Assembly (NCBI GenBank): GCA_013298545.1
Contig: JAAFIA010000001.1
Span: 1-64,000, forward strand
Direction of reading: 5' to 3'
From: Bacteroidota bacterium
GTDB lineage: Bacteria; Bacteroidota; Bacteroidia; Palsa-965
Length of the DNA stretch: 64,000 nt
Made by a program: the position numbers and the translations under genes. This document shows positions 9,577-19,012 of this stretch, piece after piece. Each line of letters opens with the position of its first letter. Position 1 is the first letter of the stretch. Under the pieces are notes generated by a model that did no database searches, was not told the origin of the DNA, and saw nothing but the letters and a program-made list of their open reading frames with translations.

Positions 9577-11591
9577 TATTCCACTTCGACTTCGTAAATT
9601 TTTCCTTGCAATGACTTTTTCGGAAACGGAATAAAACGCTGATCAAATGGCGCAGGAGTCCACCATTCCGAGTCGTGAAACTCTTGTGTAACAACCAAAA
9701 TCATTTGGTTATCGGGAATGGTTGTAAGCGTCCGATTCATGTAACCAACTACGCGCATTTGATTTTTCTCAGGCCCAATGCGCCAGATGATGTGTTCGGG
9801 AGTCCATTCTATTTCGTACCAATAATAAGCGCGCTTATAAAGGTCGTTATCCAAGACAGGTGTTTTGAGCGTAAGCGCCTGATACCAATCGTGCCAGCGG
9901 TGCAACTCAAATCTATTCTTCTCGAAAAATAAGGGATAAACACCGGCAACATCCGTTTCAGGATCGCGGCACGACAAGTCCCAATTGGTACAAGCCACCA
10001 TGATTTCATCGTTTTGATCGGCGTGGTCGTCTGCCGGAATTTTATCTTTTCCATAAGAGGAAGCCGGCCAATTGCGCGACGATTTGATAATTTCAAAATC
10101 GATCTCCGAATAATTCAAGCGCGATTTACGTTTGGCATCGTCTCGGTCGTGCGCATCTTTCGGAAAAAACCCGCCCGCGCAAGGCTGGCGCGCATTCCAA
10201 CCCGCCTCATCTTGATACAAGAGCCAAACCGCATTCGTCAACCCATTCCAGATATGTGCTTCGCTCAACAATTCAGGAAATCCAACTTTCGCGCGGAATT
10301 TTCCATACGTAAATCCAATACGCGTTTTGACCCCAACATTTTCTTTGCGGAACGAATTTGGTTCATTGCCCGGATTCATGATGCTGATGGTGTGTTTTGC
10401 CGGATCGCTCGAAACGGTTTTGCACGGACAATCGGTAATTTGAAAGCGATCTTGTACACGGCCCGAATCCCAATACGTTTTCGCATTGGCTTCGTATTGC
10501 TCACGCGTGTAATTTTCGCCCGTAACATCGGCAACAACAGGAACAGTGGGCAAAATCAAGCCTTGATCGAGGTGGTGAAAAAATTGAGCAAACTGCGCTT
10601 TGCGGTAAAGCAAACTATCTGTACCGCAGCTCAACGAATTGAACAGCGAATCTTTACCAAACGTTTTGTACTCGTACGGACTCACATACACACCCGCACC
10701 CGGATCGAATTTTGCTTTTACAATCAGTTCTTCATCCGACGTTTGCACGTGCATGTTTTTACTCGCGCTGCCCGGCCCAAACACGTAATAGTAGAACGGA
10801 TTGATGTAACGCCCGTTGCGTTCTGTTTTGCAAATATTTTTCACCGATTCCGGCAATTCGTTCAACCCCGCTTCGTTGACCACAACGAGCATGAACTTAT
10901 ATTTTCCTGTGCGCGGATTGCGTTTCCAACGGTGATTCACATCGCCTTGATGCCGTTGGTCGTTGAGTTGCCAAAGTGCATCGTTGTAAAGTTGATCGTC
11001 TTCGCTCACGTTGTTTACGGCCGCTTTGCGCTTCACTTGTTCCATCCACAACGCATCTTTGCGAATGTTGCTCATCACCGCATTGATCTCGGCATCATTC
11101 AATCCCGATTTGTCTTCTGCACCAAAATAAATTTTTTCATTGCGCGGATTTCCGACAATGCGAAACGAATCTGTCAGTAAAGAAATATCGCCATCTGGAA
11201 CAGGTTTGAAAGCGATGGTATCTTCCCAACTGCCATAAAAATTTTGTTCCGCTTTTTCCGACTCGTATTTAAAGCCGTTTTTCTCTTCGTATTCTGTTTG
11301 CTTATACGATTCGTTTTGGTAGTAAATTTTATAAAACAGTTTTTTGTTTCCGCTGCGGTTGATCTTGAATTGAAAAACGAATTTGCCGCCATCAACTTGT
11401 TTCACAGCAGGAATTTCGATGCCGCGATAAACCGCGTCGCTGAGGTCAACCCAAAGGGTTTTGTCTTGTGCTTTGAAATTGGAAAGCGGACGAAATTCTT
11501 CCACATCGAAACCGCCACCAAAAAAGGAGCAAGACGAAATGCCAAGCAGCAACAATGCGAAAAAAAAGAAAGCTAAAAAGGATGCGCGCAT
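9576..11591 (-). CDS. GH16-like (laminarinase fold) lipoprotein
   Basis: A 671-residue protein with a lipoprotein signal (LLLLGISSC, lipid Cys near residue 21). The first 380 residues are unassigned. The C-terminal part resembles glycoside hydrolase family 16: GFTYGKFRAKVGFPE, an aromatic-rich NAVWLLYQ segment, the catalytic-type motif EIDFE at residues 496-500, and YYWYEIEWTPEHIIWRIG followed by PDNQMILVVTQE. GH16 enzymes use the two acids of ExDxE to cut beta-1,3/1,4-glucans or galactans. The motif is intact, so activity is plausible; the substrate is unknown. The long N-terminal domain and the large inserts are unusual for GH16. It is tightly linked to hemW downstream, with no obvious shared function. 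Confidence 0.72.
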   Translation of the reverse strand: MRASFLAFFFFALLLLGISSCSFFGGGFDVEEFRPLSNFKAQDKTLWVDLSDAVYRGIEIPAVKQVDGGKFVFQFKINRSGNKKLFYKIYYQNESYKQTEYEEKNGFKYESEKAEQNFYGSWEDTIAFKPVPDGDISLLTDSFRIVGNPRNEKIYFGAEDKSGLNDAEINAVMSNIRKDALWMEQVKRKAAVNNVSEDDQLYNDALWQLNDQRHQGDVNHRWKRNPRTGKYKFMLVVVNEAGLNELPESVKNICKTERNGRYINPFYYYVFGPGSASKNMHVQTSDEELIVKAKFDPGAGVYVSPYEYKTFGKDSLFNSLSCGTDSLLYRKAQFAQFFHHLDQGLILPTVPVVADVTGENYTREQYEANAKTYWDSGRVQDRFQITDCPCKTVSSDPAKHTISIMNPGNEPNSFRKENVGVKTRIGFTYGKFRAKVGFPELLSEAHIWNGLTNAVWLLYQDEAGWNARQPCAGGFFPKDAHDRDDAKRKSRLNYSEIDFEIIKSSRNWPASSYGKDKIPADDHADQNDEIMVACTNWDLSCRDPETDVAGVYPLFFEKNRFELHRWHDWYQALTLKTPVLDNDLYKRAYYWYEIEWTPEHIIWRIGPEKNQMRVVGYMNRTLTTIPDNQMILVVTQEFHDSEWWTPAPFDQRFIPFPKKSLQGKIYEVEVE

Positions 11592-11645
11592 AAGTCGATT
11601 CGTTCGATGTGCGAAGGTAAGCAGCGCGGGGCAAACTTGGGTAGT

Positions 11646-12473
11646 TTAAGGCGAAGTTTCTTGGCGTTTGCGACGACGGATACGGATGCGTCGAGTTAGT
11701 GCCGCAAATTGACCGAAAAAAGGAAGTCCAAGAAATGCTGCTTTGAGCATTGGGAAGGTCTTTAGGTCCAATTTAGAATTAAATGGTCGGTGATACCAAG
11801 GTTCTGGCGGAGAATATACATTTCCAACAACATCGCATATCAAAGGCGATTTTTGATAAGGCAAAAAACCTAATCCTCCTAAAACAAATTCTGGATCATA
11901 TTTATAAAATGCACACAGAACAAGCGAAAAAGTTTCTTTACTCTGCCTAATAGCAAAAGACCTGTTATTCCTTATCAACGAATCCTGCCGCACGATTCCC
12001 AAACGACTTGTATCAATCCGCAACGAATCAATTGCAATATGAATCGTGTCAACACTTGTCGGTATTATCGAATCTGTTTGTGCAAGCAAATCAATGGTTG
12101 TATGCGATTGCATGGAATCGAGTTGAACCGTCTCGTTTTTATCGCGGGCGCGGGCATTCGCATACCGTGCTTGTGCGAGCATTTCTTTACTCAGCAGCAG
12201 CAAAGGCAAAACAGCTGCCCGTTTCCACCAATTGGCTGGGCGGGTATAATGAACTGGTTTCGCAAGCTGACGATTCAGTTGATCAACACGCAAACGGCCA
12301 CACACGTTTCCGGTATTGGCTTGAAAAAAATGAAGGATCTCATCATCGCTCATGGTCGAAAAATCGATCACGTTTTTGGCGCACGAAGCACAATGACGCT
12401 GGCTATTTTCAGCTGGAGTCATGCTTTCCCACGGAACCGTACACGGCTCTGGAATTTGAAGCTTAATACGCAT
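11646..12473 (-). CDS. Bacteroidota hypothetical protein with Cys-rich N-terminal zinc-finger-like motif
   Basis: A protein of 275 residues if started at the ATG at 12471-12473 (MRIKLQIPEPC), which fits family members better than the upstream ATG at 12504-12506. The N-terminus has the recurring Bacteroidota pattern IPEPC, W, M, then HCASCAKNVIDFSTMSDDEIL and a CGRLRVDQLNRQ segment, suggesting a small metal-binding module. A hydrophobic stretch (AAVLPLLLLSKEMLAQA) follows near residue 85-100. The C-terminal half is unassigned and ends in a very basic tail (RRIRIRRRKRQ). Function unknown; a membrane-associated protein is the safest description. Confidence 0.7.
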   Translation of the reverse strand: MRIKLQIPEPCTVPWESMTPAENSQRHCASCAKNVIDFSTMSDDEILHFFQANTGNVCGRLRVDQLNRQLAKPVHYTRPANWWKRAAVLPLLLLSKEMLAQARYANARARDKNETVQLDSMQSHTTIDLLAQTDSIIPTSVDTIHIAIDSLRIDTSRLGIVRQDSLIRNNRSFAIRQSKETFSLVLCAFYKYDPEFVLGGLGFLPYQKSPLICDVVGNVYSPPEPWYHRPFNSKLDLKTFPMLKAAFLGLPFFGQFAALTRRIRIRRRKRQETSP

Positions 12474-12621
12474 TTGGGGTTGCGGAGTCATACTGCAAGA
12501 TGGCACTTTTTATAGACTCGGACAAGTCTAAATCGTTAAGAAGTGTTAGTTCACAACGTATTCGCTTGCGCTCACACCATCTTTTTTGGCAAAAACGGCA
12601 TCGTATTTGTGCGTTGCTGCC

Positions 12622-12629
12622 TACATTTG
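12622..12629 (+). promoter_or_regulatory. Candidate -7 element for the NtrY-like kinase
   Basis: TACATTTG matches the Bacteroidota TAnnTTTG element and ends only 6 bases before the ATG at 12636. A transcript from here would be nearly leaderless. No well-spaced -33 TTTG was found (the nearest lies only 12 bases upstream), so support is modest. Confidence 0.4.
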
Positions 12630-12635
12630 TCTGTA

Positions 12636-15600
12636 ATGACCGCTGTTTGGCAATTCCTCTTTCGTAGCCGCTTTAGTAAACTGATTGCTGCCATTATTTT
12701 TTTGGTGGTGGCCTACTTGCTGGTCTTGCCGCGCTCCGAAAATACCACCGCGCAACTCGAACCATTTCAGCAAACACTCGCAAAAAAAGAAATCCGACTC
12801 GAACGCGAATTGGATAGCCTCATCCAACGCGCCGAAGGAAAAAAATGGGACGATGTGTTTCGCAAACGCCCCGCATACTACAACGCACTATTTGCCGAAG
12901 AAGGATTGGTTTTGCTCGGCTACGAAGGCGATACCTTGCATTTCTGGTCCGACAATTCGGTTGCGGTAGAAAATTACATGAAAGAAGTTTGCCTCGACGA
13001 GAAAATGGCGCGGCTCAAAAATGGGTGGTTTGAAGTTGTACGCAAATCAACCAATTCGGGCAGAAATTACATTGGCTTGATTTTAATTCGCAACGCTTAT
13101 CCCTATCAAAACCAATACCTCGTCAACGATTTTGAAAATAAATTTTCGCTTCCCGCCGAAACCGATATCGAACTCGGCTCATCAGGATCAAGCACCGGAA
13201 TTAAAAACCTGAAAGGCGAATACCTGTTTTCGCTTGTTTTCAAATCTGCGGCAACACCCATTGTTGCTGATTGGCCAGCTTGGCTCAATTTTATTTTAAA
13301 CCTGCTCGGTTTTATCCTGCTCCTCTATTTTCTGCGCGATGAAACCGATAACCTAGCTGAACGCATTGGTACTTTTTTTGCCGCGCTGCTTGGCATTGCG
13401 CTGGTCGTTGTACTTCGATTCATCAGCATCAGCCTGCATTTTCCGGCCATCTTTTACGATTACGAATTGTTTTCGCCCAAGCATTATGGCGATGCCGATT
13501 CGTTCTGGCTCTCCAACTTAGGCGATTTTGTCATCAATACCGCCTTGTTGTTTTGGATGGTTTGGTTTCTGCATCAACGGACACAACCTTCCAAAAAATT
13601 ACTTGCCAGCAAACATATTTACCTCCTTGGCTTGGCGGCGGGTTTATTCCTCTTGCTTGCCGCCATGGGTATGTTTATCAATGGCATGTTCAAAGGCTTG
13701 ATTCAGAATTCTGACATTTCATTTCATGTCAACGATATTTTTAGTTTATCTATTTACAGTTATATCGGTTTACTTCTTGTTGCGGTGTTGCTTGCGGCGT
13801 TTTTTCTGGCGGCAGATCGCATGGTACAAGTGGTCTTGCAATTTAAATTACAAGCGCGTGAATTAGTGCTCGTCTGGTCGGCCAGTGCCTTGGTGTTGAC
13901 CGGAATCATGCATCTGCTCGACAATGTGGATTTGGTTACCGTGCTTTGGCCATTTGCTGTTTTTGCCATTTTGCTCTACGGTCGTTCGCGCGAGCAAGAA
14001 CAAACATTTTCGTTTTCGTTGATTGTTGTACTCGTGTTTTTGTTTTCGTTGTATTCGGTTCACATGTTGCTCAAGCAAGGCATGCACAAAGAACACGATA
14101 GCCGCATTGTTTTTGCAGAGAAATTAGCCGCAGAACAAGATCCGATTGCAGAACATTTGTTTACGGAATTGGAAGATAAATTGCGTTACGATACGGCCTT
14201 GATTCGCTATTCGCAAACGGCTTGGCTCGATATGTCGAGTTTTGAAAAACGCATTCAGCAAGAATATTTCAGCGGCTACTGGGAAAAATACGACATCCGC
14301 ATTTCGTTTTTCGATACGATGTGTTCGCCCTTGTTGCGCACATCTTCGTCGCTTTCTGACAACATCACACATTTCGACGAATTGATTGCGCGCGATGGCA
14401 CGCCTACATATAGTCCCGATTTTTTCTTTTTAAATAACCGTTCGGGCCGTATCAGTTATTTAGTACGCATCATTCTCCAAATTCCTAACGCCGAAAAGCA
14501 TCTCGGGCAAGGAACGTTATTTGTAGAACTCGATTCAAAATTGCTTTCTGAGGCCATTGGTTTTCCTGAATTGTTGTTGGATCGTGAGATTGGCATCAAT
14601 AAAAAACTGATCAATTATTCGTACGCCAAATACAAGAGCGGTCAACTCATCAACCATTCGGGAAAATATGCTTACAATTTTTCGCCCGATGAGTTTGCCC
14701 GTTATCAAGGGGTGCAAGTTTTTGCCGAAACTGCGGGATGGAGCCATTACCTCTATCGGCCTGATGGCGCAACACTTGTGGTACTGAGCAAAGTAGAGGC
14801 TGGCTGGTTGGGGAAAACCACAACGTTTTCGTATTTGTTTGCGTTCTTTAGTTTGTTGTTGATTGCTGCACTTTTTATACGGCAACTTTTTACGGCCGGA
14901 TTTACATTTACCAACTTGAGTTTCAAATACCGCATTCAGTTGGTGCTTGTTTTTATTGTATTGGCTTCGCTTGCGTTATTTGGTGCAGGTTCTATTTATT
15001 ACATCCGCCAACAATACCAAACCAAGAATGCTGAAATCATTAGCGAAAAAGCGCATTCGGTCATGCTTGAAGTAGAATCGAAATTGGAAGACAATCGGCT
15101 TACGCCTGCTTACCGCGATTATGCAACGTACCTCTTGAAGAAATTTTCGAATGTGTTTTTTACAGACATCAACTTGTATGATGCGCAGGGAAATTTATAC
15201 GCCTCGTCGCGCCCCAAAGTATTTGATGAAGGATTGGTTTCTAAAAAGATGAATCCCGAAGCGTATTATCAAATTGATATTGAACACCGCTCCGAATTTA
15301 TTCACGACGAACACATTGGCGATCTGGCTTACCTTTCGGCGTATCTGCCTGTAAAAAATAAAGAAGGACAATTGCAGGCTTATCTCAATCTTCCTTACTT
15401 CGCCAAGCAGAGCGATTTAGAAAAAGAGATTTCTACTTTCCTCGTTGCGTTGATCAATGTCTATGTGTTTTTGTTTGCGCTTTCGGTGCTTGCCGCAATT
15501 TTCATTTCCAACTATTTGACCAAGCCTTTGCGGTTGATTCAGGAAAAAATGCGTCAGGTAAAACTCGGCAAGAAAAACGAAAGCATTGCTTGGTACACGC

Positions 15601-16364
15601 GCGATGAGTTGGGCAGCTTGGTTGGCGAATACAACCGCATGATTGCCGAACTGGCGAACAGTGCGGAATTATTGGCCCAATCGGAACGCGAGAGTGCGTG
15701 GCGCGAAATGGCTAAACAGGTAGCACACGAAATTAAAAATCCGCTTACGCCGATGCGTCTGAGCATTCAATTGTTTGAGCGCGCCTACCGCGACAAAGCG
15801 CCAGAAATGGATACCAAAGTGGAACGCATGGCCAAAACCATGATTGAACAAATTGATACGCTTTCGTCGATTGCTACGGCCTTCTCCGATTTTGCGCGCA
15901 TGCCCAAACCCGTGAATGAAGAAATGGATTTGTGCGAACTGCTCACCAGTTCGATTGATTTATTTCATGAAACATCAGACGAAATTGATTTTGGTTTTGA
16001 TAGCGGTGAAATTGACGAGGCGATGATTTTTGCTGACCGCGAACAACTGGTACGGGTCTTCAACAATTTATTCAAAAATGCCTTACAAGCCATTCCCGAA
16101 GAACGTAAAGGAAAAATTAAAGTGCGCTTGACAAAGGCAGATGGAAAATTCACCGTAGCGGTTACCGACAATGGAACGGGCATTTCGGATGAAGTGATTG
16201 ATAAAATTTTCGTGCCCAATTTTACGACTAAGAATACGGGCATGGGCTTAGGCTTGGCTATGGTCAAAAATATTGTTGAAAGCAGCGGCGGCGCAATCTG
16301 GTTTGAAACAAAAGCGGGGGTTGGAACGACATTTTATGTTTCGTTTGCAGAGTATGTAGATTGA
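12636..16364 (+). CDS. Large NtrY-like membrane sensor histidine kinase
   Basis: From the ATG at 12636 the protein is 1242 residues, much longer than a typical sensor kinase. It starts with a transmembrane helix (LIAAIIFLVVAYLLVLP) and an extracytoplasmic region, then a bundle of about eight membrane segments (about residues 210-470), a large second sensor region, another membrane pair, and a HAMP-like linker (LTKPLRLIQEKMRQV). The kinase core follows: H-box AHEIKNPLTP with phospho-acceptor His near 1031, N-box NLFKNALQAIPEE, and G-boxes VTDNGTGIS and TGMGLGLAMVKNI. All ATP-binding motifs are intact. NtrY-like kinases usually pair with an NtrC-type regulator, but no response regulator is encoded in the window. 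An upstream in-frame extension to 12543 is possible but adds no signal. Confidence 0.9.
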   Translation: MTAVWQFLFRSRFSKLIAAIIFLVVAYLLVLPRSENTTAQLEPFQQTLAKKEIRLERELDSLIQRAEGKKWDDVFRKRPAYYNALFAEEGLVLLGYEGDTLHFWSDNSVAVENYMKEVCLDEKMARLKNGWFEVVRKSTNSGRNYIGLILIRNAYPYQNQYLVNDFENKFSLPAETDIELGSSGSSTGIKNLKGEYLFSLVFKSAATPIVADWPAWLNFILNLLGFILLLYFLRDETDNLAERIGTFFAALLGIALVVVLRFISISLHFPAIFYDYELFSPKHYGDADSFWLSNLGDFVINTALLFWMVWFLHQRTQPSKKLLASKHIYLLGLAAGLFLLLAAMGMFINGMFKGLIQNSDISFHVNDIFSLSIYSYIGLLLVAVLLAAFFLAADRMVQVVLQFKLQARELVLVWSASALVLTGIMHLLDNVDLVTVLWPFAVFAILLYGRSREQEQTFSFSLIVVLVFLFSLYSVHMLLKQGMHKEHDSRIVFAEKLAAEQDPIAEHLFTELEDKLRYDTALIRYSQTAWLDMSSFEKRIQQEYFSGYWEKYDIRISFFDTMCSPLLRTSSSLSDNITHFDELIARDGTPTYSPDFFFLNNRSGRISYLVRIILQIPNAEKHLGQGTLFVELDSKLLSEAIGFPELLLDREIGINKKLINYSYAKYKSGQLINHSGKYAYNFSPDEFARYQGVQVFAETAGWSHYLYRPDGATLVVLSKVEAGWLGKTTTFSYLFAFFSLLLIAALFIRQLFTAGFTFTNLSFKYRIQLVLVFIVLASLALFGAGSIYYIRQQYQTKNAEIISEKAHSVMLEVESKLEDNRLTPAYRDYATYLLKKFSNVFFTDINLYDAQGNLYASSRPKVFDEGLVSKKMNPEAYYQIDIEHRSEFIHDEHIGDLAYLSAYLPVKNKEGQLQAYLNLPYFAKQSDLEKEISTFLVALINVYVFLFALSVLAAIFISNYLTKPLRLIQEKMRQVKLGKKNESIAWYTRDELGSLVGEYNRMIAELANSAELLAQSERESAWREMAKQVAHEIKNPLTPMRLSIQLFERAYRDKAPEMDTKVERMAKTMIEQIDTLSSIATAFSDFARMPKPVNEEMDLCELLTSSIDLFHETSDEIDFGFDSGEIDEAMIFADREQLVRVFNNLFKNALQAIPEERKGKIKVRLTKADGKFTVAVTDNGTGISDEVIDKIFVPNFTTKNTGMGLGLAMVKNIVESSGGAIWFETKAGVGTTFYVSFAEYVD

Positions 16365-16395
16365 GTTGTTTTACAATTCTGTTTTTTCAAAAAAA

Positions 16396-18450
16396 TCATT
16401 CCGTCTTTAACAGTCTAACATGACTCGTTTTACCCTTTTCGCTCGTAATGCGCATGAAATAAACCTGTGGCGCAAGAGTCGCAATGTTGAGTTGTATTGT
16501 TGTTTCTTCTGCAATATCGCTTGCATACACCCGTTGACCGGTGATCGTAAATAATTCAATCTGGGTGATTTTTTGATTCGATTGAACGGTGATTATGTGG
16601 GCTGATGGATTTGGAAATACGTTGATGGATAACGTGTTTGCATTCTCTTGCAAACCGAGAAGAAGAGTACCTTGAATTTCTTTTCCAATGCTTGTGTGAA
16701 TGAACTGCCCACAACCACTCGTGATGATTTTTACCGCTTTTACCATATACCAATGTCCTGTTTGATAGTTTGGAATCGTAAAACTAGTTCCGTTAACTAC
16801 AGCATTGGAAATGCGCTGGAATTTACCAAACTCTGTACTACTTTCGTAAATGTGATAACCCATAACGGCTGCGTCGGGCGAGGATACCCATTGCAACACA
16901 GCGTTTCCATTAGACACAGAAAGAGTAATATTTGACGGTGGCGAAATTTGATACAGATTGACGAGTGGATCTCCATAAAACGCAAAATGTGTTCGGTTCC
17001 ACCACGTTTCCTCGTCGTATTGCTGCGGGGCTTTTTCAAGATACTGGTTGTTGCTGTTGTGATTCATGATTTCTTGCATGGCTATTCCAAGTGGCTGTCC
17101 CGTACATGCTTGATGAAAAATATTAATCCCTGTTGTTGTCCACAAGGTTACCACACACTTGGAATCTGCACCCAACAAAGAACGCACACGGCTGTAAATT
17201 CCACTTTGTGGAACATCGCCAAAACCCCAGTAACTCTGGTCGCTGGAGTAAATAGCAGCATCCATTCCATAAGTAACCCAATCATTAATGTCTGGTACGG
17301 ATAAATTCTGCATGTACATTTTGAAAGGCCCATTACTCTGAACCCACTGGTTGTGGTTTGGTCCAGCATAGTTTTGATATACTTTATCAGGAGTTGAAAT
17401 ATTGGGTAACGAGCGATAGGTTCCGTCATTGGAATTATCATACCCATAATAAAAACCTGTTTTGTCGCCCATATCATAACCCGCAGCTACATTTCTATAA
17501 TTACTCAAGCGGTCGAGGTAATTTTCTAGCATCGTCATTTCGGATAAATTCAAATCCGTTAAATCAGCAAAATCAACGCGTCCAAAACCCATTTCCACAT
17601 CGGAAGGAAAAAAATCTTGATCCCACTTAAAATCGCCTGGCAAATTAATGGCCAATGGCGTTGCTAATGAACCCGGATTGAACGTGGCCGTATCGGTATA
17701 TATACCATCCATGTCTGCATAGTACGCATCGCAACCACGCGCACCTTGGTTTTCGTCGTGCTCATCGGGAGCCGTTACGCTCGTCGATCCACTTCTTGGT
17801 AGCGCCACATGTCCTAAAATAAATAATGCTTTCGGTTTATCATTCGTTGGCGCATTGTTGTAAATGGACATGATTTGATTTTTAATTGTTACCACTTCAT
17901 TGCCGCTATCCCAGTTCGATGCGCGAGGAACAACCAATTCGTTGACAAACCAACCATCGGCGGTAAGTTCTTTTTTTAAACGATTGTACTTTGCAGGGAG
18001 CGAAGTAACAACATCATTCGCCACCAGTAAAATCATTTCTCCTTTATACACCGCATTGTCGTTTTGTAGCGCACCAATCGTGTAACCAATTGCATCGTAG
18101 TTGATGGATTGGAAATTCCAAGTGTTCTGTCTGCGCACTTGGTACTCCCATATTTCCCCTGCATTCACATTGTTATCAATCCAACTTCCCGTACCCGCAG
18201 GGAGCGCACTTGCTACGCTCGTCCATGTATATGTTCCCAACTGGCGACGATTGATGTATATAGGCTCGTTATTGTTGGAAGCTGAATCGTGCATGATGAT
18301 TTTTACCCGTTCATTAACAACATCGACTTGTGTTGATACAAGGCAAACTCGTCTGCCTGAACCGCCAAAATTGAAACTGAAATTCTGAGCCATGCTGCTG
18401 AGTGAAACCAGCAAAAAAATCAATAAGGAGGAGAAGTAGTTCTGTTTCAT
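16396..18450 (-). CDS. T9SS cargo with C25 (gingipain-like) core, FnIII-like domain and type A sorting domain
   Basis: A 684-residue protein with a signal peptide (LLIFLLVSLSSMAQ). The central part resembles the caspase-like C25 core: LFILGHVALPRSG, ARGCDAYYADMDG, SDVEMGFGRVDF and, near the end of the core, HFAFYGDPLVNLY, a typical C25 ending. The canonical gingipain His-Cys pattern (GHGG followed by a Cys-bearing strand) is not visible, so proteolytic activity is doubtful; a GADSKCVVTLW segment holds a candidate Cys. An FnIII-like segment (PSNITLSVSNGNAVLQW) follows, then a type A sorting domain (INVFPNPSAHIITVQS to the C-terminus). Export by T9SS is therefore likely. It is convergent with the kinase gene. 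Confidence 0.75.
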   Translation of the reverse strand: MKQNYFSSLLIFLLVSLSSMAQNFSFNFGGSGRRVCLVSTQVDVVNERVKIIMHDSASNNNEPIYINRRQLGTYTWTSVASALPAGTGSWIDNNVNAGEIWEYQVRRQNTWNFQSINYDAIGYTIGALQNDNAVYKGEMILLVANDVVTSLPAKYNRLKKELTADGWFVNELVVPRASNWDSGNEVVTIKNQIMSIYNNAPTNDKPKALFILGHVALPRSGSTSVTAPDEHDENQGARGCDAYYADMDGIYTDTATFNPGSLATPLAINLPGDFKWDQDFFPSDVEMGFGRVDFADLTDLNLSEMTMLENYLDRLSNYRNVAAGYDMGDKTGFYYGYDNSNDGTYRSLPNISTPDKVYQNYAGPNHNQWVQSNGPFKMYMQNLSVPDINDWVTYGMDAAIYSSDQSYWGFGDVPQSGIYSRVRSLLGADSKCVVTLWTTTGINIFHQACTGQPLGIAMQEIMNHNSNNQYLEKAPQQYDEETWWNRTHFAFYGDPLVNLYQISPPSNITLSVSNGNAVLQWVSSPDAAVMGYHIYESSTEFGKFQRISNAVVNGTSFTIPNYQTGHWYMVKAVKIITSGCGQFIHTSIGKEIQGTLLLGLQENANTLSINVFPNPSAHIITVQSNQKITQIELFTITGQRVYASDIAEETTIQLNIATLAPQVYFMRITSEKGKTSHVRLLKTE

Positions 18451-18525
18451 CGTTGGTGTGTGTGAAGATGATACTTAAAAAAAACAAGCCAAGACCTGCT
18501 GTTTACAAAACGACAATACAATCGC

Positions 18526-18720
18526 TTAGAGCCTGTTTAAAATTTGTCCCGAAGTATCGAGATTGAGAATTGTTATGATGCATTTTTGTGCCAGACGAGG
18601 CGCGTTTTGAAGGCCATAGCGGCGCGCCTACGGTCGAAAAACGCAACGAAGTATGGTGCAAAAATGCGCATAACAATTCCGAGGCTTCGGAACAAAGGAT
18701 AAAATTTAAACAGGCTCTTA
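18526..18720. repeat. 195 bp imperfect palindromic element (MITE-like or structured-RNA-like)
   Basis: The two ends are near-perfect inverted copies: left end AGAGCCTGTTTAAA begins at 18528 and the right end is its complement, TTTAAACAGGCTCT, up to 18719; over 24 terminal bases 21 match. Pairing continues inward, for example GAATTGTTATG at the left against CATAACAATTC at the right and GCATTTTTG against CAAAAATGC, to a GC-rich centre GGCGCGCC at 18621-18628. There is no ORF of note. This could be a non-autonomous mobile element or a long hairpin. Confidence 0.8.
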
Positions 18721-18961
18721 AAAACAATTTTCATGACTAAACACATTTGTTTTGTTTTGATTCCACATTCCAGAACAAAAATGAGCTTGTGAATGTTTGA
18801 TATGGATGATCGGTTTTTAATGTCTTTTCACTGTCAATCTGTTCCAATCCCCTAGATTAAAGGCTTGTAGCGGTTAGTTGTGGCCAAATTTTTTAAGGGC
18901 AAAGACGTTGCACCATTGCTGTCGAAAAAGCAATACCACCGAATTCATGTCAATCACGATA

Positions 18962-18996
18962 TTTTGCCCTTAAACACCTGAATTTTACTACCTTTG
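18962..18996 (+). promoter_or_regulatory. lepA promoter, Bacteroidota type
   Basis: TTTTG at 18962-18966 (-33 region) and TACCTTTG at 18989-18996 (-7 region), 22 bases apart, match the TTTG/TAnnTTTG consensus. The predicted transcript would start just upstream of the lepA ATG at 19013, leaving a very short leader. Confidence 0.7.
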
Positions 18997-19012
18997 CACT
19001 CCTTTTTACAAC

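Larger units (their letters stand above)
18451..19012. other. 562 bp intergenic region with palindromic element and lepA promoter
   Basis: No credible gene. It holds the T9SS cargo gene's upstream region, a 195 bp imperfect palindrome (18526-18720), about 240 bases without recognisable features and the lepA promoter (18962-18996). Short open frames across the palindrome lack a start signal and family resemblance. Confidence 0.8.

Noticed and set aside
10014-11180. A 388-residue open frame on the plus strand opposite the GH16-like gene
   Set aside because: It is the complement of a well supported coding gene with family motifs, and the plus-strand translation has no domain resemblance.
18503-18727. 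Open frame across the 195 bp palindrome
   Set aside because: Produced by the palindrome itself; no start context and no homologue recognised.
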